DNA of 41,219 bases, from assembly GCA_035540955.1 (NCBI GenBank), contig DATLFP010000032.1:1-41219 (forward strand), in the 5' to 3' direction. Below, one piece after another: positions 1-7,047 of the stretch (position 1 is the stretch's first letter; the number at the start of each line of letters is the position of its first letter). This DNA is from DATLFP01 sp035540955 (GTDB taxonomy: Bacteria > Actinomycetota > Acidimicrobiia > Acidimicrobiales > CADCSY01). The notes under the pieces were generated by a model that was given only the letters and a program-made list of their open reading frames with translations, made no database searches and was not told where the DNA came from. A program made the position numbers and the translations under genes.

Positions 1-240
1 GCAACCGGCGACCGCGTCCTCCCGGTGGACGCCGTCGAGCACGAGACGGTCCTCGAACCGGCGGGCGAGCACGAGCGCATAGCCCTGGTCGGGGCCGGGC
101 GAGCCGAGGCTGGGCCCCTCGGGCTGGGCCGGCCCGAGCTCGCCGGGACGGTCGGCCCGCCACGCGCGTGCCGGCGGAAGCCCGAGGCCGCGCCGCGGCT
201 GCTGCTCCTTGGTGGTCGGGACGTACTCCGGCGCCGCCAT
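1..240 (-). CDS. Conserved hypothetical protein, N-terminal 80 residues only
   Basis: The reading frame opens with ATG at 240 and runs off the left edge of the window, so the C-terminus is missing. The visible part starts MAAPEYVPTT, is rich in Pro, Gly and Arg, and continues with a WRADRPGEL segment and a GPDQGYAL-LARRF segment. It has no membrane segment or signal peptide and resembles short conserved hypothetical proteins of actinobacteria; no function is known to me. The start is supported by a TAGGTT -10 box at 248-253 that ends 7 nt before the ATG, which fits a leaderless transcript. The plus-strand frame over the same bases is its shadow. Confidence 0.7.
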   Translation of the reverse strand, partial: MAAPEYVPTTKEQQPRRGLGLPPARAWRADRPGELGPAQPEGPSLGSPGPDQGYALVLARRFEDRLVLDGVHREDAVAGC

Positions 241-247
241 CAGCCCC

Positions 248-253
248 AACCTA
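248..253 (-). promoter_or_regulatory. -10 box TAGGTT of the leaderless gene at 240
   Basis: TAGGTT read on the minus strand ends 7 nt before the ATG. It matches the TANNNT pattern seen before many other genes here. No convincing -35 was found. Confidence 0.45.
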
Positions 254-334
254 GTGCCGCGCCAGGCAACGTTGGACTCCTTGGTGGTGTGGACTCTCGG
301 AGCTCGCGTCGTGGGTGATGCTGATGGCAGACGA

Positions 335-407
335 AGAGGGTTCCCCCCTCTTGGCGGGGACTCGGACTCCGACGAGTGCACGTGAGAACCCTCTGTGGGT
401 CCGAGTC
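335..407. repeat. Two interlocked inverted repeats
   Basis: AGAGGGTT at 335-342 is the reverse complement of AACCCTCT at 387-394. GACTCGGAC at 359-367 is the reverse complement of GTCCGAGTC at 399-407. The arms interleave (A, B, A', B'), which as RNA would be an H-type pseudoknot topology with 8-bp and 9-bp stems. It could instead be a degraded mobile-element end. No gene overlaps it. Confidence 0.4.
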
Positions 408-525
408 GGTGTGCCACCAGGTTCCGGGATGGCGTTGCTCTCGCTCGCTTCTCTCCGCGAGTACGCGCCGATCTTGGCGGCGGAGGTCCGTTGGTGTCAC
501 GCGATTCGGAGCGGGCGATAGGTGC

Positions 526-546
526 GGGTCAGACCCCTGCAAATTC
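526..546. repeat. Short GGGTCAGACCCC palindrome, REP-like
   Basis: The near-perfect palindrome GGGTCAGACCC is followed by CTGCAAATTC. Motifs of the form GGGGTCAGACCCC next to AATTTGCAG often accompany REP-associated tyrosine transposases in other bacteria. No transposase is present here, so at best this is a stray element. Confidence 0.25.
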
Positions 547-559
547 ACGGCTCGACGGG

Positions 560-958
560 TCAGCGATGGGGACGCACCTCGACCTCCGGCAGGTCGGTGA
601 ACGCGGACGCGTCCGCCGTCACGACTGTGCGGCCGAACGCCTTGGCGGTCGCCGCGATCACGAGATCGTGGGCGCCTCTCGGGCGGCCTTGGTTGCGGAC
701 ATGAGCAAGCAATACCGCATGAGCCTCGGCCACCGTGAGGTCGTAGCCGACAACGGGGATGGTTGCGGCGATCTCATCGACGTAGGCGCTCCGCGCTGAC
801 CGCGTTCGGCTACTGGCGAGCAGCGCACCAACGCGTAGCTCAGCGACGGTGATGGCTGCGATGGCGATGTCGTCCTCGTCGTCGATGACCTCTTCGAGGT
901 CTGATCCGCTGCGCTCGGCGTCAATGAGGAAGGTCGTGTCGAGCAGCAGTTGACTCAC
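560..958 (-). CDS. vapC: VapC-family PIN-domain toxin
   Basis: This is a 132-residue PIN-domain protein, a probable RNase toxin. The acidic residues expected in the PIN active site are visible: D7 in LLLDTTFLID, E40 in TVAELRVGAL, D98 in GAHDLVIAATA and D116 in VVTADASAF. I chose the GTG at 958, which overlaps the antitoxin TGA as GTGA (4-nt overlap). That overlap is typical of translationally coupled toxin-antitoxin pairs and puts the first PIN strand at the N-terminus; an upstream ATG at 1012 would only add non-PIN residues from inside the antitoxin gene. The target RNA cannot be told from sequence. Confidence 0.88.
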   Translation of the reverse strand: MSQLLLDTTFLIDAERSGSDLEEVIDDEDDIAIAAITVAELRVGALLASSRTRSARSAYVDEIAATIPVVGYDLTVAEAHAVLLAHVRNQGRPRGAHDLVIAATAKAFGRTVVTADASAFTDLPEVEVRPHR

Positions 959-1197
959 GCGCGGTCGTCGACTTCGAGGATCTCGCGCACCGATCGAAGG
1001 TCGTTCGTCCACCGGGAGTCTGGTCGGTGTCGGCGGAGCAACGCCTTGGCATCAGCGCCTCGGCCTCGGCTGGTGGGTTCGAGATGGGCGATCGCCTTAC
1101 CTCGCCGAACGATCGTGAAGTGCTCGCCGCGGTGCTCCACGGCGTCAAGCAGATCAGCGAAGTTCCGAGCTGCGTCGGTCGCTGTCACGTCAGGCAC
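955..1197 (-). CDS. Phd/YefM-family antitoxin (VapB role)
   Basis: An 80-residue protein with the Phd/YefM fold pattern: an N-terminal DNA-binding part (TATDAARNFADLLDAV, then FTIVRRGKAIAHLEP) and a charged, flexible C-terminal tail that would cover the toxin. Start is GTG at 1197. A GATAAT -10 box ends 8 nt upstream, so the message is probably leaderless, and an imperfect palindrome covers that box. It would neutralise the PIN toxin encoded immediately downstream and repress the pair's own promoter, as is usual for the family. Confidence 0.85.
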   Translation of the reverse strand: MPDVTATDAARNFADLLDAVEHRGEHFTIVRRGKAIAHLEPTSRGRGADAKALLRRHRPDSRWTNDLRSVREILEVDDRA

Positions 1198-1198
1198 C

Positions 1199-1217
1199 TG
1201 ATCAGATTATCAGATCA
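1199..1217 (-). promoter_or_regulatory. Probable autoregulatory operator and -10 box of the toxin-antitoxin operon
   Basis: TGATCAGAT-T-ATCAGATCA is a palindrome with 8 of 9 arm positions paired. Read on the minus strand it contains GATAAT (1206-1211), 5 of 6 matches to TATAAT, 8 nt from the antitoxin GTG. An antitoxin dimer bound here would cover the -10. Its AT-rich composition stands out from the surrounding DNA. Confidence 0.55.
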
Positions 1218-1472
1218 CGAGCGCCAGCGACGATCTGTCGGGGTCGAAGAAGCGCCGATCGGTCCGGGCGTCGGAGCTCAACTCCTGCAGAGCAATCGTC
1301 GTGGAATCGCCATTCTGAGGCTGGATCACGACGATTGCTCTACCGAGCGTGGACGCACAAAGCCGGCGATCTCTGAGGTTCGGCCTGCCAACCAACGGTG
1401 CAGGACTTGGCAAGCGGCCAACGGCGGCGAAGTGCCGGTGGAGGACAGGTCAAGGCGCTGCCGGACGCGGCG

Positions 1473-3077
1473 CTAGTTGTCGCCCTCGACCTCGGGCGCA
1501 TGGAGGAGTCCGTAGACGACCGAGTCCTGCAAGGCCTGCCAGGAGGCCTCGATGATGTTCTCGGAGACGCCGATGGTCGACCAGTCGTGCTCGCCGTCGG
1601 TCGAGTCGAGGAGGACCCTGGTGACGGCGCCCGTCCCCTTCTGGGTGTCGAGGACCCGCACCTTGTAGTCGGTGAGGTGCAGGCGCTCGAGGGTCGGGTA
1701 CTTCGACCCGATGGCCGCCCGCAGGGCGGCGTCGAGCGCGTTCACCGGCCCGTTGCCCTCGGCGGTGCGGATCACCCGCTCGCCGTCGATGTGCACCTTC
1801 ACCGTCGCCTCGGTGGTGAAGGACCCGTCGTTGCCGTGATCGACCGTGATCCGGAACGACTCCAGCTCGAAGAACGGCTGGGTCCAGCCGGCGGCGTCGC
1901 GCATCAGCAGCTCGAGGGAGCCGTCGGCGGCCTCGAAGTGGAAGCCCTGATGCTCGAGCTCCTTGAGGCGCTCGACGATGTCGACCAGCGTCTTGCCCTC
2001 GACGTCGATCCCGAGCTCCTCGGCCTTCAGCTTGAGCGTGGCCTTGCCCGACTGCTCCGAGACCACGAACCGGGTGCCGTTGCCCACGGCATCGGGCTGC
2101 ACGTGCTCGTAGGCGTCGGGCCGCTTCACGATCGCGCTCACGTGCAGACCCGCCTTGTGAGCGAAGGCCGACGTGCCCACGTAGGGCGCCTGGGGGTTGA
2201 GCGTGAGGTTCACCAGCTCGGCGACGTGGTGGCTCACCGATGTGAGCAGCGGCAGCCGGTCGTCGGGGATGGTGCGGATGTCCATCTTCAGCGTGAGGTT
2301 CGGGATGACCGTGGTGAGGTTGCAGTTGCCGGTGCGCTCGCCGTAGCCGTTGATCGTCCCCTGCACGTGCGCGGCGCCGGCCCGCACCGCGGCGAGCGCG
2401 TTCGCCACCGCGCACCCGGTGTCGTCATGGGTGTGGATGCCGACCTTGACGTCGTCGCCCAGGTGCGCCACCACCGCGCTCACGGCGTCGAACACCTCGT
2501 GCGGCAGTGAGCCGCCGTTGGTGTCGCACAGCACGAGCGTCGACGCTCCCTTCTCGGCCGCGGCCTCCAGCACCCGCATCGAGAACTCCGGGTTGCGCTT
2601 CCACCCGTCGAAGAAGTGCTCGGCGTCGTAGAGCACGTTCAGGCCGTGACCGTGCAGGAAGTCGACCGAGTCGGCCACCATGGCCACGCCCTCGTCGAGG
2701 GTCGTCTGCAGCGCCTCGAGCACGTGGTAGTCCCAGCACTTGCCGACGATGCAGACCGCCGACGTGCCGGCCTTGACCAGCGTGCGCAGCGTGTCGTCGT
2801 CGTCGACCTTGCCGAGCGGCCGGCGTGTCGAGCCGAACGCCACCATCGTCGAGGTCGTGAGGTCGAGCTCGCGGTGCAGGCGCTCGAAGAACTCGGCGTC
2901 CTTGGGGTTGGCCCCGGGGTAGCCGCCTTCGATGTAGGTGACGCCGAGGACGTCGAGCTGCTCGGCGATCCGCAGCTTGTCGTCGACGGTGAGGCTGATG
3001 CCCTCGAGCTGCGACCCGTCCCGCAGGGTCGTGTCGAAGATCTCGACGAACCGTCGCTGGTCGCTCGCGTCAGACAT
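1473..3077 (-). CDS. cimA: (R)-citramalate synthase
   Basis: A 534-residue member of the LeuA/CimA family. It condenses pyruvate with acetyl-CoA to citramalate, the first step of the threonine-independent isoleucine route. The HMGL-like barrel starts with FVEIFDTTLRDGSQ (metal- and pyruvate-binding DTTLRDG) and has GIHTHDDTGCAVAN and GTINGYGERTGN; the last ~120 residues are the LeuA-type allosteric dimer domain. The true leuA is elsewhere in the window and differs strongly, so this is not a second isopropylmalate synthase. It is the last gene of leuB-ilvE-cimA and overlaps ilvE by 8 nt (ATGTCTGA). The operon's leader peptide holds four Ile codons, which independently supports an isoleucine role. 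Confidence 0.92.
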   Translation of the reverse strand: MSDASDQRRFVEIFDTTLRDGSQLEGISLTVDDKLRIAEQLDVLGVTYIEGGYPGANPKDAEFFERLHRELDLTTSTMVAFGSTRRPLGKVDDDDTLRTLVKAGTSAVCIVGKCWDYHVLEALQTTLDEGVAMVADSVDFLHGHGLNVLYDAEHFFDGWKRNPEFSMRVLEAAAEKGASTLVLCDTNGGSLPHEVFDAVSAVVAHLGDDVKVGIHTHDDTGCAVANALAAVRAGAAHVQGTINGYGERTGNCNLTTVIPNLTLKMDIRTIPDDRLPLLTSVSHHVAELVNLTLNPQAPYVGTSAFAHKAGLHVSAIVKRPDAYEHVQPDAVGNGTRFVVSEQSGKATLKLKAEELGIDVEGKTLVDIVERLKELEHQGFHFEAADGSLELLMRDAAGWTQPFFELESFRITVDHGNDGSFTTEATVKVHIDGERVIRTAEGNGPVNALDAALRAAIGSKYPTLERLHLTDYKVRVLDTQKGTGAVTRVLLDSTDGEHDWSTIGVSENIIEASWQALQDSVVYGLLHAPEVEGDN

Positions 3078-3984
3078 GTTCGTTCCAGTCCTTGTACTGA
3101 TCGACCTTGCCGCGTACGGCGTCGTGGAAGACCTCTTGGATGCGGCGGGTGACGGGGCCGGGCTCCCCGATCTCCCGGTCGTCGACGGCCCGGATGGGCA
3201 CCACCTCGGCGGCGGTGCCCGACAGGAACCCCTCCTCGGCGGTGTAGAGGTCGCTGCGCACGAGGTTCGCCTCGCGGTACTCGATCCCGAGATCGCGGGC
3301 GATGGTGCGCACCGAGTCCTGCGTGATGCCCTCGAGCGCTCCGGCGCTGACCGGCGGCGTGTAGATCACCTCGTCCTTGACGATGAAGATGTTCTCGCCG
3401 GTGCACTCGCTCACGTAGCCCTGCGGTGAGAGCAGGATCGCCTCGTCGTAGCCGGCCTTGATGGCTTCGATCTTCGCCATCGAGGAGTTGATGTACATGC
3501 CCGTGCCCTTGGCCGCCGGCGGCATGGCGTTCACGCCGTGGCGCTGCCACGAGCTGATCTTCATGCTCACCCCGTTGGCGATCCCGTCGTCGCCGAGGTA
3601 GGCGCCCCACGGCCACACCGCCACCGAGACCTGCACCGGGCACGGCAGCGGGTTCAGACCCATCTCCCCGTAGCCGAGGTAGACGAGCGGTCGGATGTAG
3701 CACGACGACAGCCCGCTGGCCCGCACGGTGTCCTTCACGGCCTCGACGATCTGGTCCTCGGTGAAGGGGATGTCGATCATGAAGATCTTGGCGCTGCGGA
3801 ACAGCCGGCGGATGTGGGGCGTGAGCCGGAACACCGCCGGACCCCGCTCGGTCTCGTAGGCGCGGATCCCCTCGAAGACGCCGCAGCCGTAGTGGAGCGA
3901 GTGGGTGAGCACGTGGATGGTCGCGTCGTCCCAGTCGACGAGCGCGCCGTCCATCCAGATCTTCTCGGTCTTGGTGATGGGCAT
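3070..3984 (-). CDS. ilvE: Branched-chain amino acid aminotransferase
   Basis: A 304-residue class IV PLP aminotransferase that moves the amino group between glutamate and the 2-oxo acids of Leu, Ile and Val. The PLP lysine is K159 in PPAAKGTGMYINSS. The family's substrate- and phosphate-binding stretches are visible as GVFEGIRAY near residue 35, YVSECTGENIF, and EGFLSGTAAEVVPI near the C-terminus. The ATG at 3984 shares one base with the leuB stop (TGATG), so translation is probably coupled. Full family length. Confidence 0.95.
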   Translation of the reverse strand: MPITKTEKIWMDGALVDWDDATIHVLTHSLHYGCGVFEGIRAYETERGPAVFRLTPHIRRLFRSAKIFMIDIPFTEDQIVEAVKDTVRASGLSSCYIRPLVYLGYGEMGLNPLPCPVQVSVAVWPWGAYLGDDGIANGVSMKISSWQRHGVNAMPPAAKGTGMYINSSMAKIEAIKAGYDEAILLSPQGYVSECTGENIFIVKDEVIYTPPVSAGALEGITQDSVRTIARDLGIEYREANLVRSDLYTAEEGFLSGTAAEVVPIRAVDDREIGEPGPVTRRIQEVFHDAVRGKVDQYKDWNEHV

Positions 3985-4976
3985 CAGAGTCTCCCTGCGA
4001 CGAGGTCGCCGATGGTGGTGGGGACGGGATCGGAGGCGATGACGTCGTCGAGCGCCTTGCGGATGCGGGCGGCGGCGTCGGCCTCGCCCAGGAACTCCAG
4101 CATCATGACGGCCGACAGGATCTGGCTGCTCGGGTTCACCCGGTCGGTGCCGACGCTGTCGTGGGCCGAGCCGTGCACCGGCTCGAACATCGACGGCGCG
4201 GTGCGATCGGGGTTGAGGTTGCCGGTACCGGCGAACCCGACGCCGCCGGTCACCGCGCCGGCGAGGTCGGTGAGGATGTCGCCGAACAGGTTGTCGGTGA
4301 CGATCACGTCGTAGCGACCGGGATCCTCGACGAGGTAGATGCAGGCGGCGTCGACGTGGTTGTAGGCGGTGGTGACGTCGGGGTGCTCGGCCGCCACGGC
4401 ATCGAACACCCGCTGCCAGAGATCGCCGGCGAAGGTCAGCACGTTCGTCTTGTGCACGAGCGTCAGGTGACGCCGGGACCGGGACTCCGCCAGCTCGAAG
4501 GCGTAGCGCACGCAGCGCTCGACGCCCATGCGGGTGTTCACGCTGCCCTGGGTGGCGATCTCGTGGGCCGTGCCCTTCCGCAGGAACCCGCCCTCGCCGG
4601 CGTAGGACCCCTCGGTGTTCTCCCGCACGACGACGAAGTCGAGGTCGCGCTCCTTGCTGGCGAATGGCCGGAGGTTGACGTACTGGTCGAGGGCGAAGCG
4701 GAGCCGGAGGATGATCCCCCGCTCGACGGTCCCCGGCGGGACAACGGTGTCGCCGATGGGCGGGCCGAGAGGCCCCTTGAGGATGGCGTCGCAGGAGCGG
4801 ATGCCCTCGAGATCGTCGTCGTCGAGGACGTGGCCGTCCCGGGCGTAGCGGTCGGCGCCGAGGTCGAAGGCGACCTCCTCGATCGCCACGCCGGCGGCCC
4901 GCACGACCTTGAGGGCATCGGCGACCACGGCCGGACCGATGCCGTCGCCGGCGATCACGCCTACTCGATGGACCAT
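3984..4976 (-). CDS. leuB: 3-isopropylmalate dehydrogenase
   Basis: A 330-residue beta-decarboxylating dehydrogenase of the actinobacterial LeuB type. It starts VGVIAGDGIGP and has LRLRFALDQYVNLRP, VRENTEGSYAGEGG, LTLVHKTNVLTFAGDLW, the metal-binding VDAACIYL and VTDNLFGDILTDLAGA, and SMFEPVHGSAHDSVG near the NAD site. Its position with cimA suggests that it also oxidises 3-methylmalate in the citramalate route, as LeuB does elsewhere. First structural gene of the operon, directly behind the attenuator. GGAG lies 9 nt before the ATG. Confidence 0.94.
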   Translation of the reverse strand: MVHRVGVIAGDGIGPAVVADALKVVRAAGVAIEEVAFDLGADRYARDGHVLDDDDLEGIRSCDAILKGPLGPPIGDTVVPPGTVERGIILRLRFALDQYVNLRPFASKERDLDFVVVRENTEGSYAGEGGFLRKGTAHEIATQGSVNTRMGVERCVRYAFELAESRSRRHLTLVHKTNVLTFAGDLWQRVFDAVAAEHPDVTTAYNHVDAACIYLVEDPGRYDVIVTDNLFGDILTDLAGAVTGGVGFAGTGNLNPDRTAPSMFEPVHGSAHDSVGTDRVNPSSQILSAVMMLEFLGEADAAARIRKALDDVIASDPVPTTIGDLVAGRL

Positions 4977-4993
4977 GACGTCACTCCAGAACG

Positions 4994-5017
4994 GAAAAGA
5001 CCGCCCGGTGGGCGGTC
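4994..5017 (-). terminator. Attenuator terminator of leuB-ilvE-cimA
   Basis: On the minus strand GACCGCCC-ACC-GGGCGGTC forms a perfect 8-bp stem with a 3-nt loop, followed by TTTT. It sits between the Ile-rich leader peptide and leuB. A 7-nt copy of its 5' arm (GACCGCC) lies in the leader coding sequence at 5065-5071. A GGCCGGTC segment (5035-5042) between the two can pair with either copy, 7 of 8 positions. That is the classical 1:2 / 2:3 / 3:4 arrangement. Confidence 0.88.
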
Positions 5018-5023
5018 AGGACA

Positions 5024-5047
5024 GCGCAAACCGGGACCGGCCTGCGC
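5024..5047 (-). promoter_or_regulatory. Pause-type hairpin of the Ile attenuator
   Basis: Starting at the last base of the leader stop codon, GCGCAGGCCGG can fold back on CCGGTTTGCGC, 11 pairs including two G-U, with a very tight loop. It follows directly on the leader stop codon, where the first hairpin of an attenuator is expected. Confidence 0.6.
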
Positions 5048-5088
5048 TACACGATGATGATGATGGCGGTCGGCTGAACGGGACGCAT
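5047..5088 (-). CDS. Isoleucine-rich attenuator leader peptide
   Basis: ATG at 5088 opens a 13-codon frame reading MRPVQPTAIIIIV and ending TAG. Four consecutive ATC (Ile) codons and a GTG (Val) immediately precede the stop, which is followed by a hairpin and then a U-tract terminator ahead of leuB. This is the layout of a ribosome-mediated transcription attenuator: starved ribosomes stall on the Ile codons and let transcription continue. An extended -10 (TGC TAGAGT) ends 7 nt before the ATG, so the transcript is probably leaderless. Confidence 0.85.
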   Translation of the reverse strand: MRPVQPTAIIIIV

Positions 5089-5095
5089 CGGAGCG

Positions 5096-5105
5096 ACTCT
5101 AGCAT
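5096..5105. promoter_or_regulatory. Face-to-face -10 boxes sharing TA: leuB leader (-) and greA (+)
   Basis: The ten bases ACTCTAGCAT hold TAGCAT for greA (plus, 5100-5105, 7 nt before its ATG) and TAGAGT for the leuB leader peptide (minus, 5096-5101, 7 nt before its ATG). The TA at 5100-5101 is shared. The minus copy is extended by TGC. Polymerase cannot occupy both at once. Confidence 0.65.
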
Positions 5106-5112
5106 CGGAGGC

Positions 5113-5586
5113 ATGGCAGAGACCCGCGAGCTCTCGCGCGACACGTACGAGCGGCTGCAGGCCGAGCTCGAGGAGCTGACCGGTGCCGGCCGCATCGACA
5201 TCGCCCAGAAGATCGAGGCCGCCCGCGCCCTCGGCGACCTGTCCGAGAACGGGGACTACCACGCCGCCAAGGATCAGCAGGGGAAGATGGAGGCCCGGAT
5301 CCGCCAGATCAAGGGGATCCTGCAGGACGCAGTGGTCGTCGAGGGGGGGCCCGGCGACGGCAGCGTCACCGTGGGCTCGGTGGTGGCCATCGCCTTCGAC
5401 CCCGACGACGACACCGACGTCGAGCGGTATCTGGTCGGCCACATCGAGGAGCGCCACGACGAGCACGACGTGCTGTCGCCCGAGTCGCCGCTCGGCTCGT
5501 CGTTGATGGGCAAGCGGTCCGGCGATGTCGCCACCTACGAGGTGAACGGCAACCTCCTCACCGTCAAGATCGTCTCGGTCGAGTAG
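5113..5586 (+). CDS. greA: Transcription elongation factor GreA
   Basis: A 157-residue GreA/GreB-family factor that enters the RNA polymerase secondary channel and stimulates cleavage of backtracked RNA. The N-terminal coiled coil has LSRDTYERLQAELEEL and the acidic tip ARALGDLSENGDYHAAKDQQ; the C-terminal FKBP-like domain has VTVGSVVAIAF and SPLGSSLMGKRSGD. I chose the ATG at 5113, with TAGCAT 7 nt upstream and GGAGG between; an upstream in-frame ATG at 4909 lies inside leuB on the other strand. Length is normal. Confidence 0.95.
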   Translation: MAETRELSRDTYERLQAELEELTGAGRIDIAQKIEAARALGDLSENGDYHAAKDQQGKMEARIRQIKGILQDAVVVEGGPGDGSVTVGSVVAIAFDPDDDTDVERYLVGHIEERHDEHDVLSPESPLGSSLMGKRSGDVATYEVNGNLLTVKIVSVE

Positions 5587-5588
5587 CC

Positions 5589-6473
5589 GTGGACCCCCGT
5601 CTGCCCGCCGGCCGTCACCTCGACCTGCCCGGCCGCGGGCGGACCTGGGTGCGCGAGGTGCCGGGACCACCCGGCGCCCCCACCCTCCTGCTCCTCCACG
5701 GGTGGACGGCGAACGCCGACCTCAACTGGTTCTCGTCGTTCCGGGCCCTCGGCGACCACTTCCGGGTCGTCGCCCCCGACCACCGCGGTCACGGGCGAGG
5801 GATCCGGACGCGCCGCGGCTTCCGCATGCGCGACGCCGCCGACGACGCGGCCGCCCTCCTCGATGCGCTGGGCATCGAGTCGGCCATCGCCGTCGGCTAC
5901 TCGATGGGCGGCGCGGTCGCCCAGCTCCTCTGGCGACGCCACCCGGAGCGCGTCGACGGCCTCGTCCTGTGCGCCACCAGCTCGGTGTTCGCCTCGACCG
6001 ACCGGGAGCGCCGGTGGTTCGCGGCGATGGGCGCGCTGTCGCTCGCCTCCCGGGCCACGCCGGGCGTGGCGCGGCAGGCCGTCGCCGGCTGGGTCCTCGA
6101 CCGGCGCCAGCAGAGTCCGGCCGTCGAATGGGTGCAGCGCGAGCTCCGGCGCAACGACTGGACAGCCGTGCTCGGCGCCGGTGCCGCGCTCGGCCGGTTC
6201 GACTCACGGCCGTGGCTCGGCGAGGTCGACGTGCCGACCGCGGTGGTGCTCACCCGGGGGGACCGCGTCGTCTCACCGCGCCGCCAGGCCGCCATGGCGG
6301 CCGCCATCCCCGGCGCCAGCGTCCATCCCGTCGACGGAGATCACGGGGTGGTCGCCGTCGAGCCCGGCCGGTTCGTGCCCGCGCTCACCCGCGCCGCCCG
6401 CGAGGTGGCCGGACGCGCCGAGGCCGCCGGTCGCCCGGCGGCCTCGAGTCGGATCTCGACGATCGCTACTTGA
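5589..6473 (+). CDS. Alpha/beta hydrolase
   Basis: A 294-residue alpha/beta-hydrolase-fold protein. The oxyanion region is LLLLHGWTANADLNW, the nucleophile is the serine of VGYSMGGAVAQ, and the likely acid and base are in VVLTRGDRVVSP and DGDHGVVAVEPG. The GTG start is 3 nt after the greA stop, so the two are probably co-transcribed. Substrate cannot be told; lipase, esterase or epoxide-hydrolase-like activity are all possible. Its end overlaps the end of the convergent surface-protein gene by 8 nt. Confidence 0.88.
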   Translation: MDPRLPAGRHLDLPGRGRTWVREVPGPPGAPTLLLLHGWTANADLNWFSSFRALGDHFRVVAPDHRGHGRGIRTRRGFRMRDAADDAAALLDALGIESAIAVGYSMGGAVAQLLWRRHPERVDGLVLCATSSVFASTDRERRWFAAMGALSLASRATPGVARQAVAGWVLDRRQQSPAVEWVQRELRRNDWTAVLGAGAALGRFDSRPWLGEVDVPTAVVLTRGDRVVSPRRQAAMAAAIPGASVHPVDGDHGVVAVEPGRFVPALTRAAREVAGRAEAAGRPAASSRISTIAT

Positions 6474-7047
6474 CGAGGCGCTTGCGCGCACCCCAGATGG
6501 CACCACCGGCGCCCAGCAGGCCGAGGCCCGGGAGCAGGAGGTCGCCGCCAGTGCGGGGGAGGGCGTCGGCCGGCGCCGGCACCGTCGGCAGAGCGGTCGT
6601 GGTCGTCGTCTCCTCGGCCTGCGCCGCGCACAGCGCGAGGGCCTGATCGATCAGGGCGTCGACCTCGCCGAGCAGCGGGTCGAGGACGTCGAGCTGCGGC
6701 GGCCCGGTCTCCGGGTCGATCAGGTCGAGCACGGGTTGCAGCTCGGCCAGCAGCGGATCGATGGCCTCGAGGATGGGGCCGAGTACCACGCAGGCAGGCT
6801 CGGCCTGGGCGAGCGCCTCTTGCAGGGCTGCGAACAGCGGCTGCAGGCCCTCGATCAGGGCGGCGATGCCCTCGCCGAGAGGCTCGAGCACCGGTGCGAG
6901 GCCTTCGAGCAGCGGGTCGAGCTGGGCAAGCCCGTCGGTGAGGCCGTCGACCACCGGCTGCAGCGCCGGCTCCTGGGCCGCGGCCGGCGGTGCCAGGATG
7001 GCGAGCGCCAGGATCGGGATGCAGAGGATGGCAAGCAGTCGCTTCAC
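6466..7047 (-). CDS. Secreted leucine-rich helical protein with LPRTG sortase signal
   Basis: A 193-residue protein, probably covalently attached to the cell wall. Residues 1-24 form a signal peptide (VKRLLAIL, hydrophobic core, cut after PAAA). Residues 25-145 are repetitive and amphipathic, built from units such as LDPLLEGLAPVLEPLGEGI. A Thr/Pro linker (ETTTTTALPTVPAPAD) leads to LPRTGGD, a hydrophobic stretch and the tail GARKRLVK, the complete sortase sorting signal. Cysteines 86 and 140 could form a disulfide. The GTG at 7047 has AGGAG 8 nt upstream, whereas the much longer open frame has no Shine-Dalgarno sequence. A TACGCT -10 candidate at 7098-7103 would give a ~50-nt 5' UTR. No sortase gene is in the window. 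Confidence 0.85.
   Translation of the reverse strand: MKRLLAILCIPILALAILAPPAAAQEPALQPVVDGLTDGLAQLDPLLEGLAPVLEPLGEGIAALIEGLQPLFAALQEALAQAEPACVVLGPILEAIDPLLAELQPVLDLIDPETGPPQLDVLDPLLGEVDALIDQALALCAAQAEETTTTTALPTVPAPADALPRTGGDLLLPGLGLLGAGGAIWGARKRLVK

Larger units (their letters stand above)
241..559. other. Gene-poor stretch without a convincing coding region
   Basis: Several overlapping short open frames exist on both strands, but none has a believable start, domain or conserved composition. The stretch holds the promoter of the leftmost gene, a set of interlocked inverted repeats (335-407) and a short palindromic GGGTCAGACCC sequence (526-536). It reads like a remnant or accessory insertion next to the toxin-antitoxin pair. 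Confidence 0.5.

Noticed and set aside
315..521. A 68-codon plus-strand frame in the gene-poor stretch
   Set aside because: Overlaps interlocked inverted repeats, with three competing frames of equal quality and no recognisable motif.
1210..1413. A 67-codon minus-strand frame upstream of the antitoxin
   Set aside because: No Shine-Dalgarno or -10 at the right place, no similarity to a known family, and it runs across the toxin-antitoxin operator.
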